Source: Fomitopsis serialis (taxonomy: Eukaryota; Basidiomycota; Agaricomycetes; Polyporales; Fomitopsidaceae). Taken from it: DNA of 64,000 bases. Position numbers and translations under genes: made by a program. The notes beneath the pieces were generated by a model that saw nothing but the letters and a program-made list of their open reading frames with translations, was not told where the DNA came from and did not search any database. Below, piece after piece: positions 12,475 through 24,938 of this stretch (positions within the stretch are counted from its first letter, which is position 1; every line of letters begins with the position of its first letter). Location: assembly GCF_022376445.1 (NCBI RefSeq), contig NW_025954972.1:496001-560000 (forward strand). The letters run 5' to 3'.

Positions 12475-14558
12475 ATGAGTTCCGCGACATTAGCCCTCAA
12501 CTTGAACCCCACGATGGGGGCGATGTTTGTTGCAGTGGTAGTCAGCGCCGTGTGAGAATATTTCATGTACTGGCACTCACATAATACAACTTATCGCCCT
12601 CTAGATTCTATGGCGTTACTACCCTCCAAACGATCTTCTATGTAAGCGGCCATTTGTTGTCGACATCACATTACAGCAATACTAACTGAGCCCCAGTACT
12701 CGACTTATCCGCGCGACGCACTATGGATCAGAGTAATGGTGCGTCGTATCTCAGGTCGGGCATGCATATGGGGCGCCTACTCAGGACGTTTTACAGGTTG
12801 TGTTCTTATGGTAAGCTCTCGTGCATCCATGACATCGCGTCGGCCCGGGGCTAATATCTCGAAGGATACTTGATGGCCTCTCTTTGATCATGATATCGTA
12901 TGGCCTATACACATACTTGGTGATCGACTACATGGATCCCTTTGCCCTCGAGAAGTTCAGCCGGTGCGTGGCATTGGATCCGGCAATATTTTCATCGTAG
13001 CTGAGTCCACATCCTTCAGATTCTATGGAGTACGTTCGAGGCTTATCTGAATGATGAATAATGCTACTGACACGATTGCGTAGGCTGAACCCTTCAGTGC
13101 GGTTAGTGTGCTCACATTCGTATCAGTATCGAGGTACTAACATCCACGCAGGCGACTATTGCATTTGTTGTGCATGAGTAAAGCGACCTTTCGCGTGTAT
13201 GATTGAGACTGTCTCACATTTTCATCGTAGATTCCTGGTCTATCGTATCTGGTGCCGTACGTAGGGAAAGCGCTTGAGGTATGAGAACGATGCTGACCCC
13301 ACCATGGCAGTGGATAACAAGTTTGCCCCTTTGGCCGTTCTACTGGTGAGCTACGTTAGGGCTGCATAGGACTCCATTGCGTGTTGACTAATGAGTGAAC
13401 TTTCAGGCTCTGCTTTCCGCGTTCTCATGTGGTAAGCATCTGACGGCGCCACTCGCTGGGTGTGAACTTGAAGCTTGAGGTCTCATCTTCGGCGCGTGAT
13501 TCAGGTCTATCAATCTGTGCGTGTGATGATGTCCTTTTTTTCTTTGCCGTATCTAACATCGGCGCATAGATGCGGCACAGAAAGCGTGAGTTATGGGCGT
13601 TGTTCCCTGGCACCCGCACTTATGTGTTTGCAGAGTGGTGCATCCTTCGTTGGCAGTCGTTCTAGAGGCCAAATCGGTACGCCGCTTGGGGCTCAGCCTC
13701 AGGCTTTGCGCCGCTTGCTGATTGCGCTGGTGCTACACTGGCAGTGGAGCGTCATACTAGGAAACTCATTAGCATCCTTTATTGACATCGTGATTACCTG
13801 CACAATCTGTTTACAGCTGTATCGCAGTAGGACGGGTGTTGCGAAGTAGGTCGACTGCTCTTTACATCGGAACGTCATTACTGAGGTAGTTACACCGGTA
13901 GGACAGAGAGGATGCTCCAGCGGCTGACATTGTACACCATCACCACCGGACTGATACCCGCGTACGTTTCTGGTTCGTTTTCGAGGTAGCTTTCTAACAC
14001 ACAAAGATATAGCATGATTTGCCTTGCCGAGCTTATCTCTGTAGGTCTTCATCTCGCTGTTGTTCGTTCGTCGAGTCTTGAAGCACATGGCAGTACGAGG
14101 TAGCCCCTGCAGTTCTCGCTTTCGAGGTTTTCGAAGCACTCGTAACGAAATGTGAGTTCTCCAAGTTGATTGTGGATAATTGATCTGACATCCGCTAGCC
14201 TATGTCAATACGTTCATGGCAAGGTGAGCTGAATTTATGTCATCATATTACATTACGACTAGGTGAAGTTAACCTGATCGATAGCCTGAACGTCCGGCAA
14301 TCTGTCCGAGGGAAGGGTCTCGCCGAGACGACAACGGGAAACACTCCTCATGGAGGCAACCTGGCTACTGTCGAATTCCATGTCTCCAGTGACAGCTCGA
14401 ACATTCTGGGCAGCGCGATGGCAGGTACATTGGCTTCAAACACGGTAAGGTCGTACTAGCGGTTAACTTACCCCCAACTGAACGCATGTCATTCATGGCC
14501 GTAGCCAAAGGAGACGAGCGAAACATACGGCGGACCGTACGGCACTCATACCGTCTGA
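12475..14558 (+). CDS. DUF6534-like multi-span membrane protein
   Basis: Basidiomycetes carry large families of these receptor-like membrane proteins of unknown role. The gene is cut into many small exons. The first is 12475 to about 12551, joining as VVVSAV/FYGVTTLQTIFYY/STYPRDALWIRVMV. A later exon reads WILDGLSLIMISYGLYTYLVIDYMDPFALEKFSR, which is the second and third membrane segment region. The C-terminal signature is YVNTFMA followed by LNVRQSVRGKG, matching the family's usual end of the last helix (YVNSxLAxLNxRxSLR). The tail ends at TGA 14556-14558. Exons between about 13100 and 14150 are tiny and I could not settle all of them. A truncated relative sits at 30804-31464. Confidence 0.75.
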
Positions 14559-15239
14559 GACGTGGCGAGTATCGACGCAGAGTATGTGGAGGCAAGGATG
14601 ATGGGCACTAGACGGTAGACCTAAAGATTCATCCCTTCACAAATTAAAAATACAAAACATGTATTAGTATAGGTATATTTGTACGTACGTGTCAGCTCAA
14701 GTATGTACGTGGTGGTCAGCTGCAGATTGTATCACTATGCTGAGGTCACAACTGTGCTCAACCTCAGTGCTGAGGCTATACGCCGGACGCGCGCGCGTAA
14801 GTACGCCCTGTTCGAGTTCGCGAAACAGTATTTACAAGGCATGCGATTGCATCCATGAGGTTGCGCATCATGCATGGCCCCCAGGACTGAAGTACTGACA
14901 AAGGAAACAAGACTTGCGGGACGACTTTGTGACGACTGCTCGGATTATGGCTCCTCAGCGCAACCTCAGCGAGGATTGTTTTTGGAACTGGCGGGCCTCG
15001 ATTGCGATCTGCCACCACGTGACGTCGTACTGAACGCGTCGTTCTTGTTCCGACTCGGAACATTGTTCGCGCTGAGGTCCTCATATCCTCATCCTCTGTG
15101 CCCTACCGCGTTGTCTCTCGGTGCCACCAGTACGGGGCTAGCTTAGACCATCCTTCCTGAGCACTAGTAGTGTCCTGAGCTCTGCTAGTGCCCTGTCTGT
15201 CCCCGAGATTGGCTACAAGGATTCCGGGCTCGCCACACC
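14559..15239. other. Intergenic stretch, no gene seen
   Basis: An AT-rich patch at about 14630-14690 may be the 3' end of the preceding transcript. No supported gene before the nucleoporin start. Confidence 0.4.
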
Positions 15240-18200
15240 ATGAACGTAGCGCAATTACAGCCACCGGCCTTGCCGCAGGTCTCTGAGAGAGTTGTGCGGG
15301 ATGCTGGGGATACAGAAGCAGACGTATGTGACCTACCATCTATTCTCGAATGGATAATAACAACCAGCAGTTTCTCGCGCTGCGACTTCTCAACAAACGC
15401 GCCCGCGTGCGAGTGTCGCCTGAGCAACTTGACCTCGACGCTCTTCCGGGCCAAGCACGGCTATTCGCGCTTGCGAACTCCAAAGGATGTTTCGCTGCTG
15501 TTGCGCGAGATGCTAGCTCAAACTGGTGTACGTGTATTCTTTCTATCGGTGTCTCGTATGCAGCTGTTCGGCGGGATTGGTCGTGGGGCGCACATCTGCT
15601 CTTGGTTGCATGCGTGTCCAACGCCTGACCTGATGGTAAGTAGTGACATGGCTGATGTGTTTACGATGAAGTGGATACGTATTCGTCCATCGTGTGGGCT
15701 GATTACACCTATCAGGGCCGTGGAAGGTCACCGTCATGTCGGCCATGAGAAGGGTCACCGGTACATCCATGTCTCTATGAGCCTGCGGACTAGTCAGCTG
15801 CATACGAAACGCTCAAGAATATTGGAAAATTTATTGAACATTTGCTCTAGATCTCTTGTCCGCATCTCTTGCGCAGCTCCGATCAAAGTTCACGTCGTCC
15901 ACTCAAGCCGGCGAAATCGATTTCACAACACAGACAAGACATCCCCTGCCTGGTCCAGCGACCTCTATCGCCTACGCACATAATGAGTCGCGTATGGTGG
16001 TTGTGCTTGCGGACGGCTCGATTGCTGTATATGACGCACCATCATTACTCAACAGCTCGCCGGCTAGCCCTCTGCATGTGTTTCCGGCCAACGAGGGAGC
16101 CAGTTTTCGTAAATTAGCACCAAACCCAGGAGACATGCCAGAGCTCGTGGCAGTACTTCGCGACGTTGGTGAGCGAACGGACGTCGTGGCCGTCGAAGTG
16201 CTCGACATACAGAATATGCGCTCTGTGTGTGGCTGGAGGAGTGGTACAACCCCCAATACGAAGCCGACTGCCAGTGCGTCCCTCGTTTGTCTGCTCAACA
16301 CAAATGTTCATCGCTTATTATACAGTGTCGTGGTCTGCCAAGGGAAAGTTAATCGCGCTAGGTCTGGCCAGTGGGGAGATCGAAGCTTTCAGCCCGACTG
16401 CTCCTGCCGTGGTGAAAACTGTGGTCCCAAAAGTACAGGCTCTCAACGAAGGCACCATCATTTCTACGACATGGTTGTCGAATATCGAACACTATTGTGT
16501 CTACACGCCACCGGGCCCTCCATCACCAGATGCTGAGCACACCCATTTTGTCACGCTCTTCAATCCGAAGACCAACGCTCTTGTGGAGGTCAAGGTCAAT
16601 CCGCCTGCCCTACCATTCCCAGGTCTACGTGCTCCGGGCCAGTTCATCGTACTATTCCGATCATGGCACACGGCAAGAATACTTGCCTTCGTGGGCGACA
16701 GCGCTTCTTCCGACATCGGTGTGTTGGCGGCTCTGGGGGAGATCGGAACCCCTCTGCACAATCACTGGACGAGCTTGTCGCTGGAGGAAACGTCACAGCC
16801 TACAGTACCGTTAGACAAGGACATGAACGATACCGTCCTGGTCGGGATGGAAGCTGACCTTACCAGCAAGGAGCCGTTACGCTACACCGCGCCGTCCGGG
16901 GAAGAGTCTGATGTCCCAGCGCCGCCCGTGCTGTATATCTACGCAAGCGATGGCACGATCGTTGCTTGGCAGGTCGTGAACACAAAGGGGGTCGCCTATC
17001 CTGGAATGATCACTCCATCCGCAGTGACAACGTCCGCGGGCGGCGGGATGTACGCTGAGCCTACACCGACGCCTTCTACGCTGCAAGCACCAGCGATGGA
17101 AATCTCCACCTCATTTGGATCCTCGTCACCAGCAACGGCTTCACCAATGGCAGCGACACCATCTGGGGGTGCAACCTCCTCTGGATTCGGCTTCGGCGCT
17201 TTCGCCAGTGGCGCAACGAAGTTTGGACAATCGAGCATTGGTTTTAGCGGGAACGCTGACAACGGGACGCCCTCAGCCCCAGCGATGGCATCGCCCATGC
17301 CCTCGCAAAGACCTCCTTCACCTGAAGAGGAGACCATGGAAGCGGACAACGACGCCGGCGGTGGTTTCGGTGGACTGTCCCTAGGCGGCGGCGATGATAC
17401 GAACAAGAACAAGACCTCGTCTGTCTTTGGGTCTTTTGGCTCCCCCGCTTCCACCGAGAACCAACCAGCTGCCGCCTTCGGAAGCTCGTCTGGCGGCGCG
17501 TTCAGTGGTCTAAAGCCAGCGACTGGCTTCGGTGCGTTTGGCAGCCAGGGCGCATCAGCGTTTGGTGCCCCTTCGGCATTCTCGAGTTCATCGGATTCTT
17601 CTCCGCCCTCTGGTGGTGCTTTCGGTAATATGAAGGCGGGCGCTGGCTTTGGCGCCTTCGCCAATCGAGGTCCGTCTGCGTTTGGTTCGGCGCCGGCATT
17701 CTCTCCTGCGTCGACAGCAGCCCCGTCTCCTCCGGTGTCGTCAGATGCGAAATCGACCTCTCCGTTTGGCGGGTCTATTTTCGGGCAACCGTCCACACCA
17801 CCGAAGACAACCGCGTTCGGACAGCCATCTACTCCCGGACAACCTGCGTTTGGGCAGGCATCCTTCGGGAAGCCTGCATTTGGTCAATCTGCGTTTGGCC
17901 AGTCTGCGTTTGGCAAGTCTGGCTTTGGGCAATCAAGTTTCGGTCAACCTGCGTCCGGCGGTAGCCAATCTTCTACAACGACAGCGAGCGGATTCGGTGC
18001 TTTCGCACAGGCGAGTCCGACTGGCTTCGGTGCAGCACAGCCGAAGCCAGACGCAAAGCCCGCGTGGGCAGTCAAGGCCGAGGGTGGTTCTGCTGCTGCG
18101 GAGGCACCCAAGCCAGAAGTCAAGTCACCAGCGTCGGCGTTTGGGCAGTCAAGCTTTGGACAGTCAGGGTTCGGACAGTCAGGACTTGGACAACCCGGAC

Positions 18201-21200
18201 CTACCCAGACGCCGTCAGCTTTCGGCACTAATGCCAACAAGCCATCTATCACTACCTCTGGCGGATTCGGTGCATTCGCTCAAGCGGGATCGAGCGGGTT
18301 CGGGGCTGCCGCCTCCAAAACTGATGCAAAGCCTGTCTGGGCAGCGCAGTCCAACAGCCAATCCACGACACCTGCGGAAAAGACCAAGCCTACACCCGCT
18401 CCTACCACTATCCCTGCTCCGACGACTCCTCCGCGCACGCCGCCTACCCCCAGTGAATCTCGTTCACCGACGCCGGAGAAGCGTTTTGAGGCCGCCACTC
18501 CCGTATCGAGTCCTCCCTCACCATCCTTGGCCGCCGCGCCCTCTTCAGCGCCGACAGGGAACGCCTTTTCTCAGCTGAAAGCGTCTCCCTATGGCTTTGG
18601 TAGCGTGGATTCTGGCTTTGGCGCATTCGGTGGAAGCGTGGCCGATACATCCTCGCCATTCTTCAAGGCAGTGACGAAGCCAATGGACACACCGGCTAAA
18701 CCGGCTTTCGCAGCTGGAACTTCCGCCTTCAGTACTTCACCCCCGAGTGCTGCTACAGGTGCAAATAAGCCGGTTTTTGGCGCACCATCGCCGATTGGCG
18801 GTGGTCGATCTGTGTTTGGCATGCCAAGTACCCCCAGTCCGAAAGCGACGACAACGCCAACCACCACCCCGCCTTCAGGCGGAGCCTTCGCCGCTTTCAG
18901 CGGAACTAAGTCCCCGTTCGGTGCTGCGTCGAGCGGGGCTAAGTCTTTCAGCGAGTTGCTCCGCGACAAGACTGGTCAAGAACTCATCCAGCCCGTCAGA
19001 CCATCGAAGACAGTGGTTGAGCAAAAGAAGCCCGTGTCCGCTTTTGCCAAGCTTCCGAAACCATCTGGTACGCGGAAAGTATACTGGCTGTCGCGCTGAG
19101 CTGATGTCGATGTTGTACAGACAATCAAAAAGAGAGCGACGTGGCAGAGTCTGGTGGCCTACTAGATGACGACGACATTAACTCTTCAGAAGAAGACGAA
19201 CACGACGACGGAGCTTCCTTCTTGTCAGATTCTGAGGATGAACCTGACGCTGAAGGTAGCGAGGAAGGTAGCGAAGTGGAGGAAGGAGAGGAGGGCGCTA
19301 AACACGGAGAGGAGGAAGAGGAAGAGGAGGAGGAAGACGATGACGATGAAGACGACGAAGAAGAGAAAGAGAAAGGCGATGCGGTCAGCTCCTCTCCGGT
19401 GAAGTCTCCACTTGTCATGGATGCCTCGAAGGCGGAAAGTGGGACTGAGCATGCCAAATTGCCAACTCTGCTCAGTCGGATTGGGCCAACTACCGCTCCG
19501 GAAAGCAAGTCTGCTCCCGCAGTAGTGGTACAGAGAGAAGGGAGCACCACGCCTCCTGGCTCCCCCGTGCCTGCGAAACCTGCTTCTGCTCCGCCCCCTC
19601 CCTCCATAGGTCTTGTTCCACCACCGGTCGTTGCAACCAACCTGGGACCGATCGTTGCATCGAATCTGGGCAGAACCTCGACCCGGCCTATCCGCAGCTC
19701 TCCGCTAGCAAGCAAACCGATTAGTCAAGACGACGATAGCTCTGAAGGAGGACAGTCGCCCCCTGGTACACCGCCGTCCAGTTTGAAGCTCAAGGCGGCG
19801 TCCGGAGGGCAGATTGCACAGCATCTCGGCCAAAGACCCCCCCTTGTTGCCAACGTTCAAACCTGCGACGCCTCCGGCCGCGGCGCCTTTCTCTCTCGCT
19901 CCGCCATCCGTAACTCCTTCCGCTCCTTCAGCACCATCAACGAGCACACCCCTCGCACCCGCATCAACTAGCCAAAAGGCGGCGCCTTTTACGCTGGGCG
20001 CATCCGCTGCTCCGACCTTAGGTGTGCCCACTCTGACCCCTCCTCATCCTGGCAAATTCAGCCTGAGTCCTGCTGCGTCATCTTCAGCGCCCAAGACCTC
20101 TGAATCTTCACAGCCTGCTTCCGGTATCCTCAGACCCAGAACTCCGGTTGATACTTCAGTGGGCGCTTCCACGCCCCCCGCTGGTCAACTGAATGTACCT
20201 AAATCGCCGCCATCCCAGCCCAGCGCAAAGGGCATAAAGCTTACCCCGCCAACTCCGACTGGCAAGCTCCCCGTAGTAAAAGACTTGCAGGGCGAATGTG
20301 AATTTTTGGTCAAATATCTCGATGGCGAGTTTACACGGGTGAGATCAGTCCTGGTATCACCGGCCGCAATTACTGAACTCTCAATAGTTGTTGCCTCTTA
20401 CGCAACTGGCAGCCAAGCGGAGAGTGGAGCTGTACAAAGCTGGTCTTAATCTAGCAAACCTGGATGAAGCGAACAACTGGCGCATCAGTGACTTGCCCCG
20501 CCTCGAGCAGTTGATGTTTATTGCGGAGAAGGATCTAGCACACGTCCAGGACCAACTGCAGTCATATATATCGGCGATACGAGACATGGAGTCTCAGTTG
20601 CTTAAGGGTTAGTTGTAGCTCTTCGCTGCGTGAAGTCCCACTGATGATCCCGGTATCCAGCGAGCACAAGAAAGGAGGAAGTCATACGTTTCGACAAGGT
20701 ATCCAAAGATCCGGAGTTCGCTCGCATGCTCAAGGTCCGCACTCTGGGCCCGGAACACTTGGAAGCTCAAAGTCAGTTGCGTAGAGAAATCAGAGTACGT
20801 CGAGGCCAAGGTGATGAGGCGTGGCGGCTAACGTAGAGTTGTTTAGGCCGTCCGTGAAAGGCTGCAACAGCTCGAAGGGCATATGCAAGAGGCAAAGAAG
20901 AAACTTGCATACATGAAGTCTGGCAAAGCCGCGCTCAGGTACTGTCCCTCCTTGCTTACGCCTGAGCATCATACTGACTTATGAAGACCTCCTTCTTTGT
21001 CGCTCATCAACGGTACCTGTAATCATCTCGAGGAAGCTATCGAGCAGAACGAGGATGCCGTTGCAGACCTGTGTAGACGTACAGCTCATCTGAGCCTCGA
21101 GTTGGCGCCCCGCAGGTCGAGGTGGGATTACAGGATAACTGACGAAGACGTCACGCGACACGCGGAGGTGACACCTAATTTTGCCGTGTCTACTGCCGCA

Positions 21201-21714
21201 GCCTTGAACGCGGAGATGTCGGCGAACAAGTTGAAGCGCGCTCTTCTCGCTGCCCGCAAAGAGCCTCTGCTGAACACTCAAGCCATCTCGAAGATGCCTG
21301 TCGCTCAGGATTATGTCTTGCCGGAGGTTACGGCCGAGCCCCAGACGCCTCCTCCGTTTGGTGCGTGCTCAAGTGATAACTGCCTCCTCCTTTTTTCCTG
21401 ACGAGGCGATGATTTCAGACGATTCCTTCTCCCCCGATGACCATTCGTCCCCCCCTTCCGGACATCGACGACTGAAGGCCGGGAAGTTCCACCAGAAGCC
21501 AATACAGCTGAAGAAGTCCGCTTCTCCGACGCCCCCGCCTACTGCCAGCTTCAGCTGGGGTCCATTGCCCAGCGTAACACCGCCAGCTCCCTCAAAGGCC
21601 CTACCGTTCGACCTGCGAAAACCCAGTGCGTCGCCCAGCGCCTCACCCACTCTGCCGTCGTTATCAGCTTCATGGGTCACGGATGGCTTCAGTGTCAAGA
21701 CGGAAGGCGCTTGA
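15240..21714 (+). CDS. Nup159/Nup214-type FG nucleoporin
   Basis: A cytoplasmic-face nuclear pore protein; the family docks the Dbp5 helicase for mRNA export. Exon 1 (15240-15323) joins exon 2 (15368 on) as GDTEAD/QFLALRLLNK. The N-terminal beta-propeller covers SIAYAHNESRMVVVLADGSIAVY through LYIYASDGTIVAWQVV. An FG-repeat region (about 17100-18950, SGFGxF, AFGQ and FGAF units) follows. Then come an acidic Glu/Asp run (19141-19380), a Pro/Ser linker, and a C-terminal coiled coil starting LQGECEFLVKYLDGEF and including LRREIRAVRERLQQLEGHMQEAKKK. The stop is at 21712-21714. Two points are unsettled. The splice linking exon 2 (to about 15525) with the exon from about 15851 is unresolved. The frame also shifts at a C7 run (19837-19843) inside the linker, where six Cs would restore it. 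About 1,900 codons. Confidence 0.88.
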
Positions 21715-22400
21715 TGTCGCACTGTTCGTTATAAGCATCATTCTCTCTGGTATTCGTCGTGTCTTGTACTGTGATGTATCGACTATCTCGTTGTATTATG
21801 AACATTGTTGGATCGCTTCCAGTTCTACTTACAGCGGAATCCGACCTAACGTGTCTAAGCTTACTCTCAACATCCTGCTCCGCGAAGACCAGGAGCACAT
21901 GTAGACACAGGCCACCGTAAAGCTTACACCTGCAGTGATGTCGTTAGGTCTCGTTGCCGACCTCGCGGAATAGGCAACCTGCGCGACATTCGGGTAGTGG
22001 CAGAGGTGAACATGCCCATCGCCGCTGTGATGTTCCCGATGTTCGGTAGACACTGCGTCTGCAACCCTTCGCGCACTAAGACTTCTTGTGGTACGAATGC
22101 TCTTCGAGTTCCGATCGGGATCGACGCAGCGAATGACAGACTCCAGCTATGGGACGAAGCAGACCGTTGGGGCGTAGTACGAAAAGAGCAGTGGCCAAGA
22201 TGAGCACAGGGGTCAGCAACGGTACATTGTGTACGATGTAGTATGGTACAGAGTTGGTAGCCTACTCGAGAACGACCAGTCCCCGCAGAGCCAGCTCCCC
22301 AGCCGTCCGATATGAGGGATTCGGTCGCCCAATCTATGCCCAACACCCGGCGTGTGCCCGTTCGTACCCCCGTGTGCTCGATTGTACACTCCTCCTGATT
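21715..22400. other. Intergenic stretch between convergent 3' ends
   Basis: No supported gene. It holds the 3' ends of the nucleoporin (+) and the 22.4-23.5 kb gene (-). Confidence 0.4.
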
Positions 22401-23537
22401 CTAGTCGAAACTTACACATTGGATGTGCGATGACCCACTAGCGTCATTGACTGACACTATTACCATCCGCTCAATTACACCTACCGCCTCCACTGTGGAT
22501 CCTTCTGGCATTAGCCTGGTAGTGGCCAGCCGCTCGCCTTCCTCTGGGAAGCCCTGTTCCAGGAATTGCCTTAGATCGGCGAGACACATCGACGCATCCC
22601 TGAAGACAACGACGAGCGCAAAGGCGTCCGCCTTTCGGCTGAGCCCACAATGCTGCACCGGACTGCCCTGGATGCGATAGATGATCGTCTCCATCTTCCT
22701 CCGCGTGCCCGTCGCAGGATCGAGCACGAGGATGAAGGTGAACGGATCCGCTTCCTGAGCGTCTCCATCGTCATGCCTGCCGAATGCAACGACTACATCC
22801 AGCGCAGCGACATAGTGGACCTCGCGCACAGCACCCCCGATGGGTTCAGCGCGCCATCGGACGGTCATGGCGTCCGAGTCGATGGCGTAGATCGTAGTCT
22901 GGCGGCAGCCGCCTCCCTTCGGAAGCGCGCCGCTGTCTGCCTCGTAGACAGCCAAGAGAAAGCTGTTCTCGCCCAAGGGCGCGCTGCACATAGGGTAAAT
23001 GCGATCGCCATCCTCGAGGGAGACGGCGAGCTCGAAGCTCGCGTCCGGCTCCGGGAAATTCGGGACGTCGGGCCCGCGCCAGCGCAGGACGTCCATTTTG
23101 TCATGCCACGCCTCGGAGGACGTCGCGATGATGTCGCCGTTTAGCTTGAGCGCGACGGGCACGAGCACGCCTCCGACTGTGTTGAGCCGTTTTTGTTCGC
23201 GGGTCTTCAGGCGAGCAGGGAGGTTGACGCCACCCAAGAGCCAGTCTTCTCCCGCGACGTCGCAGAGCAGGAGAGTGGTGAGGCCGTCGGGCGGCGCGCC
23301 ATCCTCGTCCTCTTCGACAGCGGCGAGAATCTTCCCATCGGCGTACTGGAGCGGGACCCGCGCAAGGGAGCCGTAAAGCTCGGGCTTCCGGATGAGCCGA
23401 CCGTCGGTGAGGCTGAAGACCCAGAGGAGAGGAGAGCCTGAACCGCGATCGGGGATGACGACGATGCTACGCTCGATGTCGATGATGGGGTTGAGCCCAG
23501 GCGGCGTTTCACGACCTCCCTGTTCGCCGTTGCCACC
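22401..23537 (-). pseudogene. Basidiomycete F-box-family protein lacking its N-terminal part
   Basis: One long exon runs from an acceptor-like site at 23538-23540 (TAG on the minus strand) to stop 22401-22403. It opens GGRETPPGLNPIIDIERSIVV, with later WVFSLTDGRLIRKPELYGSL, DVAGEDWLLGGVNL and FTFILVLDPATG. This is the repetitive beta-strand C-terminal part that follows an F-box in many basidiomycete proteins, which is family recall and not a search result. The F-box exon that should precede it is absent, because the sequence upstream belongs to a + strand gene that is itself headless. Length is about 378 residues. It is either a 5'-truncated relic or a gene cut by a rearrangement or assembly join near 23.5 kb. 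No internal stops or frameshifts are seen, so the truncation looks recent. Confidence 0.55.
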
Positions 23538-24450
23538 CTATTCTGCGCACTTCTCCTCGTACAAGCCGCACCTGTGAAACCACTGGACGTTGCGGAAGTG
23601 TGCGGCAAGATCACTAGTTGCGACGATTGCGGTGCGCTACTTCTATCTGGCACAAGGGAGCGATGCATTCTGACTTGTCAGCCAATTGTAGTGAAGAAGA
23701 GTATCTGTGGATTCACCTACGACAGCAAAAAATGCGTCGCGAGGAGTACAGATACAGCCTCCAACGCGGCTCAGTGCAAGAACGTAAACAAGGTAGGTTC
23801 TTGCGGTTCTCGGCAATATAACAAAGCCTTGATAGACTTTTTGTCCGTTCCAGCAACCCGCACAAGGTGGGGGCGAGTCCAGGGCAGATGCGGAGAAGAT
23901 CTGGAAAGGCATGGAGAGTCATGTCTTCGATGGTCGCAGCGACAAACCTACATCCGGAAGACATCTCACCTCGACCTGGTTCAAGGTAAACCAGAAGTCT
24001 GAGAAGATGGTCATCAACACACAGACGTCGCTTGCAACAGTCCCCTTTGGAGTACGTCCTTTCGTCCGTTTGCCCCCACGTTAGCTATTAAGTGTCGAAA
24101 ACTGACTCTGCCCTCTGTAGCTGAAGCAGAAGAAAATAAAGACGCTGTTCATCGATGACAAAAGGACGGGGCTCGTCAACAACAAGGAGCAAGAGTTCAC
24201 TGGCAAGTACACCAGGGACACAGTCGCGCGGATGTGCACAGACGCAATCGAGAAGTCGCTGGAGGAGAGCAAGTCCAAGACCTCTTTGCTTGCAGGGGAC
24301 AACGCCTACGCCGTGAGATCCTTCGACGGAGGGCCGAACGTCTGCGTTACCGTTAACAAGGACAGCTGTTTTCCGCAGTCGGTCAACCCCACAACGAAGC
24401 AGCCCGGGGAGAAATGCGGAGGTTGTAGGATGCGGAGCGTGTTCGCGTAG
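23502..24450 (+). CDS. Cys-rich putative secreted protein, start not found
   Basis: Three exons join in phase. The first, to about 23790, opens RFTTSLFAVATLFCALLLVQAAP, a typical signal peptide core followed by AP. It continues into a Cys-rich segment (CGKITSCDDCGALLL, CILTC, CGFTYDSKKC). The second begins QQPAQGGGESRADAEKIW and holds SGRHLTSTWFKV. The third begins LKQKKIKTLFIDDK and ends at stop 24448-24450 after CFPQS and CGGCRMRS. No in-frame ATG precedes the signal peptide. An acceptor-like CCCAG ends at 23500, so a short upstream exon is possible. However, the DNA upstream codes for the minus-strand F-box relative. I do not recognise the family; a secreted effector or small nuclease-like protein is a guess. 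Confidence 0.55.
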
Positions 24451-24938
24451 TGACTGGTATTTTGTATGCAATTCTAGAACGAAACGATATCGTGAGGGAA
24501 AACGCATGCTTCGGTTCAGCGCAGAGCTCACCGAGAACCGCGAGAAGTCAATTCCTTCCGAGACCAGTTCGGGACCAGCAAGCGCCAGTACTCAAGCATG
24601 CTGCATTGACCTCGAATAGTAAGCATCGCATGGTTGTGTGCGGATACCACGGTTTATGTCCTCGAATGAGCTAACGGACACTTCGGTAACACGCTTCAGA
24701 ACCATCATGAACGGAGCCCGACCACTCCCTACCTGTACCTCTGAATGTGACAAGCTCCATTCGTACTTCGGCATCGCAAGAATCGCTTGCACCTTGTCTG
24801 TGTGAACGTCCCAAGCCCAACATCAATCGCAAACACTGAAAGCGATGTGATTGTTTTGCCTAGACACCCTTGCAAGCTCACGGCAAATACGAGGGCCAGG
24901 GAGTAGATGCTACAGTAGGTGACACGCACAGTAGACCT
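24451..24938. other. Short intergenic stretch
   Basis: No supported gene. It lies between the 3' ends of the putative secreted-protein gene (+) and the Tse2-like gene (-). Confidence 0.4.

Noticed and set aside
15240..15983. A continuous 247-codon + strand frame
   Set aside because: Only its first 28 codons are used. The nucleoporin leaves this frame at a GTATGT donor (15324), and the rest has no protein-like pattern.
16166..16330. N-terminal extension of the long 16.2-19.1 kb frame
   Set aside because: It reads across an intron (donor GTGCGT after the NTKPTA segment). The propeller sequence is in another frame there.
16996..17796. Minus-strand frame of 266 codons
   Set aside because: Antisense of FG repeats, so its repetitive look comes from the real gene.
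19125..19715. Ser-rich minus-strand frame of 196 codons
   Set aside because: It is the antisense of the nucleoporin's acidic region; GAG/GAA codons read backwards give Ser runs.
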